64,000 nt of DNA, taken from Chloroflexota bacterium. Lineage in GTDB: Bacteria; Chloroflexota; Anaerolineae; Caldilineales; Caldilineaceae. A model generated the notes under the pieces. It was not told where the DNA came from. It was given only the letters and a program-made list of their open reading frames with translations, and did not search any database. The stretch covers positions 62,001-126,000 of the forward strand of contig BOKO01000002.1 of NCBI GenBank assembly GCA_016861025.1. Direction: 5' to 3'. Every line of letters begins with the position of its first letter. Positions within the stretch are counted from its first letter, which is position 1. The translations under genes and the position numbers were made by a program. Shown here piece after piece: positions 22,200 to 32,277 of this stretch.

Positions 22200-24520
22200 G
22201 GAACAGGGGAATCCCGTATCTCATATACGGCTGGTGCGTTGCGACAGCGGCGCTGGCTGTGCTCTTCTTGTCGGCGGCAGGGCTGGCGCTGGTCGTTCAG
22301 CCTGTGCACGCTGCGCCCGGCCACGACACATTCTTGCAACAAACGGATGCATTGGCGGGCGTCGTCTTCACCAAGACGGTCGTGTTTGCCAACCCGGACA
22401 TCGACCCGACGGCGGCATGTCAAAGTAGCACAGCTACAGAGATCGAGGTTGCAGCCGGGTCATCTGTTCACTACTGTTATACAATTACAAATAACAGTGG
22501 CGCTCCGATTACGTTGCAGACTTTATTCGACGACAACGGTGCAACCATTGTGGAATGGACGCCGGGAACGGAGCTTGCGGATGGCGCAACATTGTCGCCG
22601 ACAGCAGTCAACGGCCTGATTCGCACTGTGTCAATCCGCAGCACCACGAGCTCGCGCGCAACGTGGACGGTCTGGCAGGGGGGACAAGCGTTTCAGGTGC
22701 AGTCGCAAGTGGCGACGGTTGTCCGCATTGTTACGTCACAGATCGAGGTCAGGCTAACCGTTGGCGCCGTATCGACTGTGTGCAGCGGCGTGACCAGCCA
22801 CGTCGCCCCTCTTGATATCGCCAATGGCAGATATGGGGAAGCCGCCTTCTGCCTCACCATTAACAATCGCAGCACCGTCACATTCACGCAACATACGGTC
22901 ACCATCCTCGAACTTGACATCGACAACCAGCCGTTGAACAGGGTGCTGCCCGGTCAGCTCAATCAGTCGCTGGTCATCACCTATGCCAGTTCGCTGGCGG
23001 AATGGGCCAATAAACTGAGAACTTCGGTCGATGCCGCCAATATCACGGCGCGCGCCATTGTGACTTCGACCGGGCCAAACGGCGCCGAGGCTGTTGGCTC
23101 CGCTGTCGCCACCGTCACCGGTCCGACCACTGCGATCCAGATCAAACGCAATGTGATGGATCGACCTGACGTGTGCAACAACGACTCGACGACCAGCGGC
23201 GGGCCGGGTAAGACGGTGTACTATTGCCTTGTGATTCAAAACAGCACGGTGGCGACGCCGTCGTTGCAACTGGCGCCGCTGACAACACATGAGCTATTTG
23301 ACACAGCCACAGGCGGCAGGGTTCTGGTCAGGGACGCCGTCATTTATGGCGGTGAGCGGCTGACGATCACCAACCAATTTCTGGCGGAACGCGGGCTTGC
23401 TCAAATTCTTGGCCCTGTACAATATCAACAGACTGGCGTTTTCCAGAGCAACGCCACTGTGACTTCGAGCAACCCAGACCGCGGCTTTCGCACCTCGGCA
23501 ACGAGCAACAACACAGTCGTTACGATTCCAACGCCGCGACCGCCCACCCCCACCTCCACGTGGACGCCGCTGCCCACGTGGACGCCGCTGCCCACATGGA
23601 CGCCTTTCCCAATCCCGCCGACTTTCACATTTGCGCCGACGTGGACGCCATCGCCGACATGGACGCCATCGCCGACGGTGATCATCATCACGACGCCGGG
23701 CGGTTTTCCTGCGACCGTCAATCCCTTTGCGCCGCAGCCAGGCATCGTCGATCCGGCGGCGCAGACAGCGACTGCGGCCGTTTTGTTTGGCTTCGTCACT
23801 CCCGCCGAGCCTTTTGCGCAGACCGCAACAGCGCAGGCGATCTTTGGCATTCCTCCCGCTGATCCTTTTGCCCAGACGGCGACGGCGCAGGCGATCTTTG
23901 GCTATCCGGCCCCGATCGATCCTTTTGCGCAGACAGCGACAGCGCAGGCAATCTTTGGCATTCCTCCCGCCGATCCCTTCGCACAGACCGCGACGGCGCA
24001 GGCGATTTTTGGCATTCCTCCCGCCGATCCCTTTGCCCAGACCGCGACGGCGCAGGCAATCTTTGGCTACCCGGCTCCGATTGATCCTTTCGCCCAGACG
24101 GCGACGGCGCAGGCGCTCATTGGCGCTGAGACGCCACAAGGCACACCAGAGCCGGTGGCGATTTTGCCGCCGGGCGTAGTGATCACGGTGACCGCCACCC
24201 CGGAGCCGTCGGCGACGCACTCTCCGGCGCAGCGCCCGATCGAACAGCCGACGCCCTCTATGAGCAATGCAGTCGAACTTTTCCGCGCAGTGCTCGGCGG
24301 CGCCACAGCAGCGTTGGCGCTGTTGGGCGTGCTAGGGGGGGCTGTGCTCTTCTTGTTGCTGGCGGGTGTGTTAGCTGGCGTGAACATCGGCAACCCCGGC
24401 CCGCCCAAATACCAGCTTTCTGAACGCCCGCCTCTCGACATTGATCCGCATGTCAAGCCCACCGCCGCTCCATCGCCGCCGCCTGGCGATAACGAAGAGT
24501 GGCCCGATTCGTTGCCATGA
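22196..24520 (+). CDS. Large repeat-rich envelope-anchored protein
   Basis: A 774-residue protein. It starts with GTG at 22196, overlapping the birA stop by four bases. A signal peptide ends near PVHAAPGHD. Residues about 50-440 contain three related beta-rich modules with paired Cys, such as YCYTITNNSGAPITLQTLF, FCLTINNRSTVTFTQ and YYCLVIQNSTVATPSLQL; they resemble DUF11/CARDB-type extracellular repeats. A TWTPLPTWTP linker follows, then six or seven copies of an 18-19-residue repeat (DPFAQTATAQAIFGIPPA). A C-terminal membrane helix (ALLGVLGGAVLFLLLAGVL) and a cytoplasmic Pro-rich tail end the protein. It has the same anchor-at-C-terminus design as the protein at 10229. Confidence 0.8.
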   Translation: MRNRGIPYLIYGWCVATAALAVLFLSAAGLALVVQPVHAAPGHDTFLQQTDALAGVVFTKTVVFANPDIDPTAACQSSTATEIEVAAGSSVHYCYTITNNSGAPITLQTLFDDNGATIVEWTPGTELADGATLSPTAVNGLIRTVSIRSTTSSRATWTVWQGGQAFQVQSQVATVVRIVTSQIEVRLTVGAVSTVCSGVTSHVAPLDIANGRYGEAAFCLTINNRSTVTFTQHTVTILELDIDNQPLNRVLPGQLNQSLVITYASSLAEWANKLRTSVDAANITARAIVTSTGPNGAEAVGSAVATVTGPTTAIQIKRNVMDRPDVCNNDSTTSGGPGKTVYYCLVIQNSTVATPSLQLAPLTTHELFDTATGGRVLVRDAVIYGGERLTITNQFLAERGLAQILGPVQYQQTGVFQSNATVTSSNPDRGFRTSATSNNTVVTIPTPRPPTPTSTWTPLPTWTPLPTWTPFPIPPTFTFAPTWTPSPTWTPSPTVIIITTPGGFPATVNPFAPQPGIVDPAAQTATAAVLFGFVTPAEPFAQTATAQAIFGIPPADPFAQTATAQAIFGYPAPIDPFAQTATAQAIFGIPPADPFAQTATAQAIFGIPPADPFAQTATAQAIFGYPAPIDPFAQTATAQALIGAETPQGTPEPVAILPPGVVITVTATPEPSATHSPAQRPIEQPTPSMSNAVELFRAVLGGATAALALLGVLGGAVLFLLLAGVLAGVNIGNPGPPKYQLSERPPLDIDPHVKPTAAPSPPPGDNEEWPDSLP
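23752..24129. repeat. In-frame 54/57-bp tandem repeats
   Basis: One degenerate and six good copies encode DPFAQTATAQAIFG followed by either IPPA (54 bp) or YPAPI (57 bp). The two unit types are interspersed (IPPA, YPAPI, IPPA, IPPA, YPAPI), suggesting duplication of a two-unit block. The array is inside the envelope protein gene. A separate WTP array lies at about 23559-23680. Confidence 0.9.
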
Positions 24521-26079
24521 ACCGCACCCTCACGCGTATCTTTCTGTTGGCGTTGACGCTTCTGGCGTTTGCCTGGCGCACGTTCCGGCTTGATTTCCAG
24601 AGCCTGTGGCGCGACGAGGTCGACGCCATCTATTTTGCGGTGCGTCCGCTGCAAGAAACGCTGAGCATGTTCGTGCAGGCGGCGCAAAACGGACCGCTTT
24701 ACTTTCTCGGCCTGCGTCCGTGGTTCTTCGTTGTTGGAACGTCGGAGTTTGCGCTGCGTTTCCCTTCGACCGTTGCTGGCGTGTTGAGCGTGCTGTTGGT
24801 CTGGCATGTTGGCCGACGATTGCTGCCGCCTGCGCCATCGACGCCGGTGCATCGGCTGGCGACATGGACAAATGTTGCTGCGGTTGCGGCGTTGCTGTTT
24901 GCAGTCAACCCGTACCAGGTCTGGTATGGGCAGGAAGGCAAAATGTACGCCACCGTCACCATGCTGGCGCTGCTCTCGAGTTGGCTATGGCTGCGCGGCG
25001 TCGAGGAAGGCGGCTGGAAGCTCTGGCTCAGCTACCTGGCGGCGGTGAGCATTGCCATGTATGTACACCTGCTGATGGTGCTGTTGATTCCGCTGCACCT
25101 GCTCTGGTTTGTGATTGCCTGGCCCGTGGCTCGCTCTCATTGGCGCGGCTACGGGCTGGCGCTGGCGGGCTTGACGTTGCCTTACCTGCCTATGGTCTGG
25201 TGGCACTGGATGTTGCTGACCTCCCCCGACAAACTTTCCGGTTTCAACTTCACGCCGTTGGAGACAGTGTTGCGGACGCTGGCATTGAGCCATGCGCGCG
25301 GCTTCATGACGACAACGCCGCTGCTCTGGCTGGCGCCGGTCTACTTTCTTTTTGGCGCGGGTGCGCTCTTTGGCGTGATGGTGATCGGCGATCGGTTCTC
25401 TAGCCAGAATGCGCCGCTCTCCGCATGGCGGCGCATCGGCTTGCTGTTGACCTGGCTGTTGCTGCCGATCGCACTCATTTTTGCCATCAGCCTGCGCCAG
25501 CCTGTTTTCACCGAACGCTATGTGATCTGGATCGGACCGGCGGCGCTGCTGTGTATGGCGCTTGGGCTGCGCGTTCTGGCTGTCAACGGTGGGCGATTGG
25601 CGCCGCTGATTGCAGCGCTCCTTCTTGTTTACGTGGTTGGGTTGTGGGGCTGGCTTGGCTGGCAGCAGAAAACACAGGTGATCAAGTATGATCTGCGCAG
25701 CGCAATGAGCTATGTTTATCAGCAGCGCGCCACCGATGATCTCCTGATCTTACAAATTCCGCACCAGGAGTGGGCGTATCGCTACTACACCAGCGATTTT
25801 GGTCGTAATCCGTTCGAGGGCAGCGACGCCCGACTGGGGTGGTGGGGCGGCGGGCCGTACACGAACTGGGGACGTCCTGACGAGATCGAATGGCCCGAAG
25901 TCGATCGCTACATGCGCAGCCTGACGCATAACGCCGACATTGTCTGGGTGTTGCTGAGCGAAGCGCCGATGTGGGACAATCGGCGCTTCATGGATCGCTG
26001 GCTGCAGGCAGCTGCGGTATTGGAAGAACAAAAAAGCTTTGCCGGCGTCATCGTGCAGCGCTATCGCCTGAACCAATGA
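24517..26079 (+). CDS. GT-C family membrane glycosyltransferase (GT39/ArnT-like)
   Basis: A 520-residue integral membrane protein with 10-12 hydrophobic helices. The first extracytoplasmic loop has FQSLWRDEVDAIYFA, containing the acidic Asp/Glu expected in GT-C enzymes that use polyprenyl-phosphate sugars. PLYFLGLRPWFFVVG and NPYQVWYGQEGKMYATVTM are characteristic of the PMT/ArnT-like group. The C-terminal 100 residues are a soluble domain. It starts with ATG 24517, overlapping the previous stop (ATGA). The close coupling to the repeat-rich envelope protein suggests it may glycosylate that protein, but this is inference. Confidence 0.8.
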   Translation: MNRTLTRIFLLALTLLAFAWRTFRLDFQSLWRDEVDAIYFAVRPLQETLSMFVQAAQNGPLYFLGLRPWFFVVGTSEFALRFPSTVAGVLSVLLVWHVGRRLLPPAPSTPVHRLATWTNVAAVAALLFAVNPYQVWYGQEGKMYATVTMLALLSSWLWLRGVEEGGWKLWLSYLAAVSIAMYVHLLMVLLIPLHLLWFVIAWPVARSHWRGYGLALAGLTLPYLPMVWWHWMLLTSPDKLSGFNFTPLETVLRTLALSHARGFMTTTPLLWLAPVYFLFGAGALFGVMVIGDRFSSQNAPLSAWRRIGLLLTWLLLPIALIFAISLRQPVFTERYVIWIGPAALLCMALGLRVLAVNGGRLAPLIAALLLVYVVGLWGWLGWQQKTQVIKYDLRSAMSYVYQQRATDDLLILQIPHQEWAYRYYTSDFGRNPFEGSDARLGWWGGGPYTNWGRPDEIEWPEVDRYMRSLTHNADIVWVLLSEAPMWDNRRFMDRWLQAAAVLEEQKSFAGVIVQRYRLNQ

Positions 26080-26105
26080 GAAGCGCAGACATGGAGATGG
26101 AACCG

Positions 26106-26984
26106 ATGAAAACTCAAAACACTGTTGCTGTGCGAAATCGTCTGACGTGGGATCAGCCACCCCTTCCGCAAAAGCTTGGGCTGGTGTTGGGTGGAGGCGC
26201 TGCGCGCGGCATTGCTCATGTCGGCGCGCTGTTGGTGATGGAGGAGCATGGCATCTATCCCGACATCATCACCGGCACAAGCGTCGGCGCGTTGGTCGGC
26301 GGGTTGTATGCCGCCGGCGTATCTGCATTGCGCCTCGAATCGCTGGTTGCCGATGTGTCGTGGTTCGATCTGGTCAGTATCAAGTTGCCCAAGCCAAATC
26401 TGCGCGACTTCGCCAGAAGTTTGCCGATGGGTCTGCTAGACATCGACAAGATGATCCCCTGGATCGATTCGTTGATCGGAGAAGGCATCCTGATCGAACA
26501 ACTCAACACACCCTTTGCCGCTATCAGCACCGACCTGGTCACGGGTGAAGTCGTCGCCATGAACCGTGGCTTGCTGGCGCCGGCGATCCGCGCAAGCTGC
26601 GCCGTGCCGGGCATCTTCACTCCCTATCGACGCAATGGACGGCTGTTGGGCGATGGCGTTGTCGCCAACAACCTTCCGGTCAGCGTTGCACGCGAGCTGG
26701 GTGCGGATTATGTCATTGCAATCGACCTGCTGCCCCCGGCCGACTTCACGCCGACACACCGTCAGAGCGAGCCGCGCAACATGGCTGAACTTGCCATGTC
26801 TTCGCTGTTTATGCTGGCGCGCGCCACTCAGTTCGAGCAGCAATACGCCGATGTGGTCGTCGCGCCGACGGTGGCGCATATCAACCTGGCTGATCTCTTT
26901 TCCGCCGATGAACTGTTGGCGGCGGGCAGAGCCGCCATGGAAGAGTGGATTCCAAAAATCAAAGCCGATCTGGCGGGGAGCTAA
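26106..26984 (+). CDS. Patatin-like phospholipase (RssA/NTE-like)
   Basis: A 292-residue serine hydrolase of the patatin family. It has the oxyanion motif GGGAARG (residues 29-35), the nucleophile GTSVG (Ser59) and the catalytic Asp in GDGVVANN. Members cleave acyl chains from phospholipids or lysophospholipids. I chose ATG 26106 (MKTQNT), preceded by GGAGATGG. An earlier in-frame ATG at 26076 overlaps the previous stop (ATGA) and is a real alternative. The gene is in the same run as the glycosyltransferase and the PfkB kinase. Confidence 0.88.
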   Translation: MKTQNTVAVRNRLTWDQPPLPQKLGLVLGGGAARGIAHVGALLVMEEHGIYPDIITGTSVGALVGGLYAAGVSALRLESLVADVSWFDLVSIKLPKPNLRDFARSLPMGLLDIDKMIPWIDSLIGEGILIEQLNTPFAAISTDLVTGEVVAMNRGLLAPAIRASCAVPGIFTPYRRNGRLLGDGVVANNLPVSVARELGADYVIAIDLLPPADFTPTHRQSEPRNMAELAMSSLFMLARATQFEQQYADVVVAPTVAHINLADLFSADELLAAGRAAMEEWIPKIKADLAGS

Positions 26985-26992
26985 GCGCCTTT

Positions 26993-27901
26993 ATGCACAT
27001 CTCTGAATCGTTTCGCGTGGACGTGCTCTGCGTCGGACTGGCGTGCTACGACCTGATCTTCACCGTCGACCACCACCCGGGACCGGATGAAAAGGCGCGC
27101 GCCAGTGCGTTTATGGGTTGCGGCGGCGGCACCGCCGCCAATGCAGCCGTCGCTGCCGCGCAGCTTGGCGCAATCACGGCATTCACCGGCTATCTCGGCG
27201 CCGACATCTACGGCGATCAACATCTGGCTGAACTGCACGCCGCCGGCGTCGACACACGGCTGGTCGTGCGCGGCAGTGCCGCGACCTCGATTTCCGCCAT
27301 TTTTGTCAAGCCTGATGGCGCGCGCTCGATCGTCAACTACCGCCAGCAGATCGCCAGCCGCCTGACGCCCGCCGATGTCGCATTTGCCCAGGTGCACCCG
27401 AAAACAGTGCTCTTTGACGGTCACCAGCCTGAGCTTGCATTTGCTATCGCAGACTGGGCGCACGCCCAAGGCATCCCCACCGTGCTCGACGCCGACACGA
27501 TCAACGACGGCAACCGGGAACTGGTGCACCGCTGCACGATCATTGCAGCCTCGGAGCGGTTTTCGCAGGAGTTCACCGGCGCCAGTTCGCCGCAGGCCGG
27601 CATGGCAATGTTGGCGCAGCGTGCGCCCGCTGTCATCGTCACCCTGGGTGAGCGAGGTCTGATCTGGCAACGCGGCGACGAAACGGGTGAGTTGCCTGCG
27701 TTTCAGGTCGAAGTTGTCGACACCACCGGCGCCGGCGACGCGTTTCACGGCGCGCTGGCAGCCGGCGTCGCCCAGAGTATGGCGTGGGAAGAGATGCTGC
27801 GCTTTGCCAGCGCAGCCGGTGCACTCTGCTGCACAAAACACGGCGCGCGCATTGGCATTCCCACGCTGGCGGAAGTGCGGGCGCTGCTTAACCGCCGGTA
27901 G
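26993..27901 (+). CDS. PfkB/ribokinase-family carbohydrate kinase
   Basis: A 302-residue kinase. PfkB signature 1 is seen at GCGGGTAANAAVAAAQLG. The C-terminal catalytic signature DTTGAGDAFHGAL includes the general-base Asp and the anion hole. The N-terminal FTVDHHPGPDEKARA segment is the substrate lid region. Substrate candidates include ribose, fructose, 2-keto-3-deoxygluconate or a nucleoside; sequence alone does not decide. Its start (ATG 26993) is eight bases after the patatin stop, with GGGGAG upstream. Confidence 0.88.
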   Translation: MHISESFRVDVLCVGLACYDLIFTVDHHPGPDEKARASAFMGCGGGTAANAAVAAAQLGAITAFTGYLGADIYGDQHLAELHAAGVDTRLVVRGSAATSISAIFVKPDGARSIVNYRQQIASRLTPADVAFAQVHPKTVLFDGHQPELAFAIADWAHAQGIPTVLDADTINDGNRELVHRCTIIAASERFSQEFTGASSPQAGMAMLAQRAPAVIVTLGERGLIWQRGDETGELPAFQVEVVDTTGAGDAFHGALAAGVAQSMAWEEMLRFASAAGALCCTKHGARIGIPTLAEVRALLNRR

Positions 27902-28000
27902 TGGGACGCCAAAACGTTATCGGAACGCGTACTTGGAAGACGCAAACAGCTCCATGCTTACACCAGATCGGGGCAACACCACCCCGCCCATACACCATTC

Positions 28001-28009
28001 TGTTATAAT
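28001..28009 (+). promoter_or_regulatory. Extended -10 promoter for the serine hydrolase gene
   Basis: TGTTATAAT is a perfect extended -10 (TGn-TATAAT) 45 bp before the start at 28054. No good -35 is seen 17 bases upstream, as expected for extended -10 promoters. Confidence 0.6.
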
Positions 28010-28053
28010 GGCTTCATACAAACACCCGCGCACCAGTCCGAGGAGCCATTACC

Positions 28054-29826
28054 ATGTCGTCTGCCCCTTCACCTGAATTTGACGCCGACCGGTTCAACCG
28101 CATCGCTGCAATTCTACCAGAGATCGACCGACTGGCGGCCGAGTTTGCAGACAAACATCATTTGCCCGGCCTGGCTTACGGCGTGATTGCGGGCGGCCAG
28201 CTCATCCATGCTGGCGGCGTTGGGCAGGCTGATACAACAGCGGCGTTGGCGGTGAGCCGACACACCCTCTTTCGCATCGCCTCAATGACCAAGAGTTTTG
28301 TCGCCGTTGCGATCTTACAACTGCGCGACGCCGGACGGCTCGGTCTCGACGATCCGGTCGCTCGCTATGTCCCCGAGCTGGCGCCGCTGGCGTCTCCAAC
28401 GACGGACGCACCGCCGCTCACCCTGCGCCACTTGCTCACCATGAACGCCGGTTGGCCCGAAGACAACCCCTGGGGCGACCGGCAGCTTGCACTCGACGAT
28501 GCTGGACTGTCGGCATTGCTGGCGCAAGGCGTCACCTTTGCTTCATCGCCCAACACACAGTACGAGTACTCGAATCTTGCCTACATGATTCTGGGAAAAG
28601 TAGTGCATCAGGTTTCTGGTCAACCATTTCAGGAATACACAGCACAGCATATTTTGCAGCCGCTTGGTATGCTCAATGCACGGTGGAATGTTGACTGGGC
28701 TGCTCAACCGGTTGCCAGAGGATATAGGCTGGCCGACGGCGAGTTTGTCGAGGAGGCGGATGCCTGGGCGCCATGTGGCGGAGATGCGGCCGGGTTTGGC
28801 GGTCTATACCTGTCGATCGACGATCTGGCGAAGTGGGTGGCGTTTTTCCTGTCCGCCTGGCCGCCGCGCGATGGCGCCGAGAATCCTGTCCTGCGTCGAA
28901 GCTCGCTGCGCGAGATGCAGCGCTGCGCCAATCTACGCCCGCCGCCTGCATCTGCTCAACCGATCGGTCGACCGCTGAAATGGGAAGCTGGCGGCTATGC
29001 ATTTGGCCTGTTCGCCGCCGAGACGACAGAGTTTGGACGGCTGGTGGGTCATGCTGGCGGGTTGCCCGGCTTTGGCTCGCACATGGTCTGGCTTCCCGAC
29101 TACGACATCGGTGTGGCGACGTTGTCCAATTGCACCTACGCACCGGCTGTTGCCAGCGCCATGCAAGTTTTGCGTTATCTGATGAAAAATGCCCAGCTTG
29201 CGCCGCGCCCTGTGCAGCCGCATCCCGCGCTGTTGGATGCACAGGCAGGCGTAATGCGCCTGATGCAGCGGTGGGACGACGCGCTGGCCGACGATCTGAT
29301 GGCTGTCAATTTCTTTCTTGACACGCCGCGCGATATATGGCGTCAGCGTCTTGAGTCGTTGCAGCGAAGTCATGGCGTGTTGTGGGTTGACGGGGAGATC
29401 GAAGTTCACAACCCGTTGCGCGGGCAATGGAAAGCGCGCGGCGAACGCGGTTGGTGCATAATCTGGATCACGCTGACGCCAACTGTTCCGCCACGCGTGC
29501 AACATCTGAGCATTGACTCGATCCTCCCGCCCGAAAACAAGATGCAGAAAGCGCTGGAGGATGTGCTGGCGGCGGCGACAAAGCCGACCTTGCGTGCTGT
29601 AAACAGGGTGTTTGCGCCGGAGATCGACCGTCGCGCGATGCTAACGCATCTGCGCGTTGTCAACCTGCTTTACGGCGCGCCAACGCTGGAGAGCATTATT
29701 GGCGGCGACGGCTTGGAGCGATGTCTGGCGCGTGTGCAGAGCGACCGCGGCGCCCTGGAGCTGACAATCATCCTCCACCTGCGCACCGGCAAGGTGCGCC
29801 ATGCAGAATTTCGCAGCGTCGCCTGA
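28054..29826 (+). CDS. Serine beta-lactamase-family hydrolase (class C/PBP fold)
   Basis: A 590-residue protein. The N-terminal 380 residues are a beta-lactamase/esterase-type domain with the S-x-x-K nucleophile motif (ASMTKS, Ser77, Lys80), Tyr-Ser-Asn (EYSN, 172-174) and HAGG as the KTG equivalent. There is no signal peptide, so it is probably a cytoplasmic esterase or peptidase rather than an antibiotic-resistance enzyme. The C-terminal 200 residues form a separate domain that I do not recognise, seen in some long members of the family. GAGGAG lies nine bases before ATG 28054. It is a single-gene unit with its own promoter. Confidence 0.85.
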   Translation: MSSAPSPEFDADRFNRIAAILPEIDRLAAEFADKHHLPGLAYGVIAGGQLIHAGGVGQADTTAALAVSRHTLFRIASMTKSFVAVAILQLRDAGRLGLDDPVARYVPELAPLASPTTDAPPLTLRHLLTMNAGWPEDNPWGDRQLALDDAGLSALLAQGVTFASSPNTQYEYSNLAYMILGKVVHQVSGQPFQEYTAQHILQPLGMLNARWNVDWAAQPVARGYRLADGEFVEEADAWAPCGGDAAGFGGLYLSIDDLAKWVAFFLSAWPPRDGAENPVLRRSSLREMQRCANLRPPPASAQPIGRPLKWEAGGYAFGLFAAETTEFGRLVGHAGGLPGFGSHMVWLPDYDIGVATLSNCTYAPAVASAMQVLRYLMKNAQLAPRPVQPHPALLDAQAGVMRLMQRWDDALADDLMAVNFFLDTPRDIWRQRLESLQRSHGVLWVDGEIEVHNPLRGQWKARGERGWCIIWITLTPTVPPRVQHLSIDSILPPENKMQKALEDVLAAATKPTLRAVNRVFAPEIDRRAMLTHLRVVNLLYGAPTLESIIGGDGLERCLARVQSDRGALELTIILHLRTGKVRHAEFRSVA

Positions 29827-29949
29827 ACGAAGCGCTCTGGCGTCTAGCCAAAGTCAGATATTGGTCAGCCTTTTCACGCCAAATCAACTACAATGAGAGG
29901 CAGCAAGGTCAACGGCGACATCTGTCGTTTATCAGAGAGGAGCGAATGT

Positions 29950-30408
29950 ATGGGCACAATCTGGATGTGGGGATGGCTGGCAATGGCGATCATCTTTCTG
30001 ATCGCCGAGTTGTTCACCACAGGCTTCTTTTTGTTGGCGTTTGGGATTGGCGCTGGCGTAGCGGCGGTCGCTGCTTATTTGGGCGTCGATCCATTTCTGC
30101 AGGTTTTGATCTTCGTTGTCGTTTCTGGCGGCATCGTGCTGACGCTCCGCCCACTCACGAAGAGGCTGAACGAACGCAACCCTAATTTTGTCGGCAGCGA
30201 TCGCGTGCTTGGCAAGCGAGCGCTGGTGCTCACCGAGATCAATCCCGCATTGGGCGCCGGCATGGTGCGCGTCGATGCTGAAGAGTGGCGCGCCGTTTCG
30301 GAAGATGGCGGGGTCATCGCCAAAGATGCAATTGTCGAGGTGCTGCGGATCGATGGCACACGGCTGGTTGTGCGCCGAAGCTCGAAGCAGTTCATCGAAG
30401 ACAAATGA
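29950..30408 (+). CDS. NfeD-like membrane protein
   Basis: A 152-residue protein with two or three membrane helices (FLIAELFTTGFFLLAFGIG, then VLIFVVVSGGIVLTLRP) and a C-terminal OB-fold (KRALVLTEINPALGAGMVRV). This is the short NfeD type, which is almost always encoded beside an SPFH/stomatin protein, as here (next gene, 37 bp away). The pair is thought to organise membrane microdomains or support proteolytic quality control. ATG 29950 is preceded by GAGAGGAG. Confidence 0.9.
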   Translation: MGTIWMWGWLAMAIIFLIAELFTTGFFLLAFGIGAGVAAVAAYLGVDPFLQVLIFVVVSGGIVLTLRPLTKRLNERNPNFVGSDRVLGKRALVLTEINPALGAGMVRVDAEEWRAVSEDGGVIAKDAIVEVLRIDGTRLVVRRSSKQFIEDK

Positions 30409-30445
30409 GTATGTCGAAGTAAGTCGATCTAGATAAGGAGGCTCT

Positions 30446-31399
<954 letters not shown>

Positions 31400-31407
31400 T
31401 TGCTCTT

Positions 31408-31450
31408 CTGAATCTTCCAGGGAGCTTGCCCGACTTCCTGGAAGATTCAG
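31408..31450. terminator. 14-bp stem-loop between convergent genes
   Basis: CTGAATCTTCCAGG (31408-31421) and its exact complement CCTGGAAGATTCAG (31437-31450) form a perfect stem with a 15-base loop. It lies between the SPFH gene and the convergent radical SAM gene, whose stop it overlaps. There is no long T-run, but the position suggests a bidirectional terminator. The core matches the hairpins at 8158 and 48589. Confidence 0.6.
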
Positions 31451-32277
31451 CGCACCAGCCGCAAGCCAAGCTCCGCCGCCAGAGTTTTCGCCTGTTCAAT
31501 CTCCAATTTCTTCAGTGAACCTGCCAATGGGCCGCGCACGTGCGACGGCGCCAGATATTGGGTGAGCAGACTCACCTCCAACGCAGGGCGCTCCGCTAGC
31601 CAACGCAACACCGGCGCCGTGCAACACTCGAAATGTCCTGGCATCAGCAGATGACGCACAATGATCCGCCGTCCTCGCGCCAGCATGCAGTCGATGCAGC
31701 CGGTGACAACCGCCCAATAATCGGGCATTGCGCCGAGTGTTTCGCCGCAGCCGGCATGGCCGACCGCCGGACCAAACTTGAGGTCAGGCAAATAGATGTC
31801 GATGACGCCGTCCAGCAGGTCAAGCGCAGCTGCAGTCAAGTAGAAATTGCTGTTGAAGACCGCCGGAATGGTGCGGCGATTGCCGAGCAACGTTAACGTC
31901 TCTACAATCAAGGGAATGTGTGGCGCCGGGTCGCCGCCGATGAAGCAAACTGATCTCGCCCCTTCAGTCTGGCGCTGCACGATGCGCTGCGCCAGCATCT
32001 CCGCCGTGACAGGAATCCCGTAAGTGGGGCGAAACGCAAAGCGCGCCGCCGTGCAAAAGCTACATTTCGCCGTGCAGCCGCTGAAAAAGATAGCGTGCGC
32101 CGGGCGCAAAATCTCTTCCTCGCCATGATGCAGCATTTCGCTTGCCACAAAGCTGGCGACGCCAACGCGACAGACGCCCGCCGCCTGTGCGCGCAGCTCG
32201 CCGCAGTGAAATGGGCAAAGGCGACAGTCGGTCAGATGGGCGGCAGCTTGTGCGACCAGGGTGGGTGACGCGCTCAT
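31447..32277 (-). CDS. Radical SAM protein, PflA/PflX-like
   Basis: A 276-residue radical SAM enzyme with the cluster motif C-x3-C-x2-C (SGCTAKCSFC, Cys68/72/75) and the SAM-binding FIGGDPAPHIP. Upstream is a second set of four Cys (Cys18, 21, 25, 36: DCRLCPFHCGELRA), as in the PflX/AmmeMemoRadiSam-type group, where it may bind an extra cluster. Family members generate glycyl radicals or modify proteins, but no glycyl-radical enzyme is encoded nearby. Its ATG (32275-32277) overlaps the stop of the CxxC-array protein by four bases, so the two are made together. Confidence 0.85.
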   Translation of the reverse strand: MSASPTLVAQAAAHLTDCRLCPFHCGELRAQAAGVCRVGVASFVASEMLHHGEEEILRPAHAIFFSGCTAKCSFCTAARFAFRPTYGIPVTAEMLAQRIVQRQTEGARSVCFIGGDPAPHIPLIVETLTLLGNRRTIPAVFNSNFYLTAAALDLLDGVIDIYLPDLKFGPAVGHAGCGETLGAMPDYWAVVTGCIDCMLARGRRIIVRHLLMPGHFECCTAPVLRWLAERPALEVSLLTQYLAPSHVRGPLAGSLKKLEIEQAKTLAAELGLRLVR

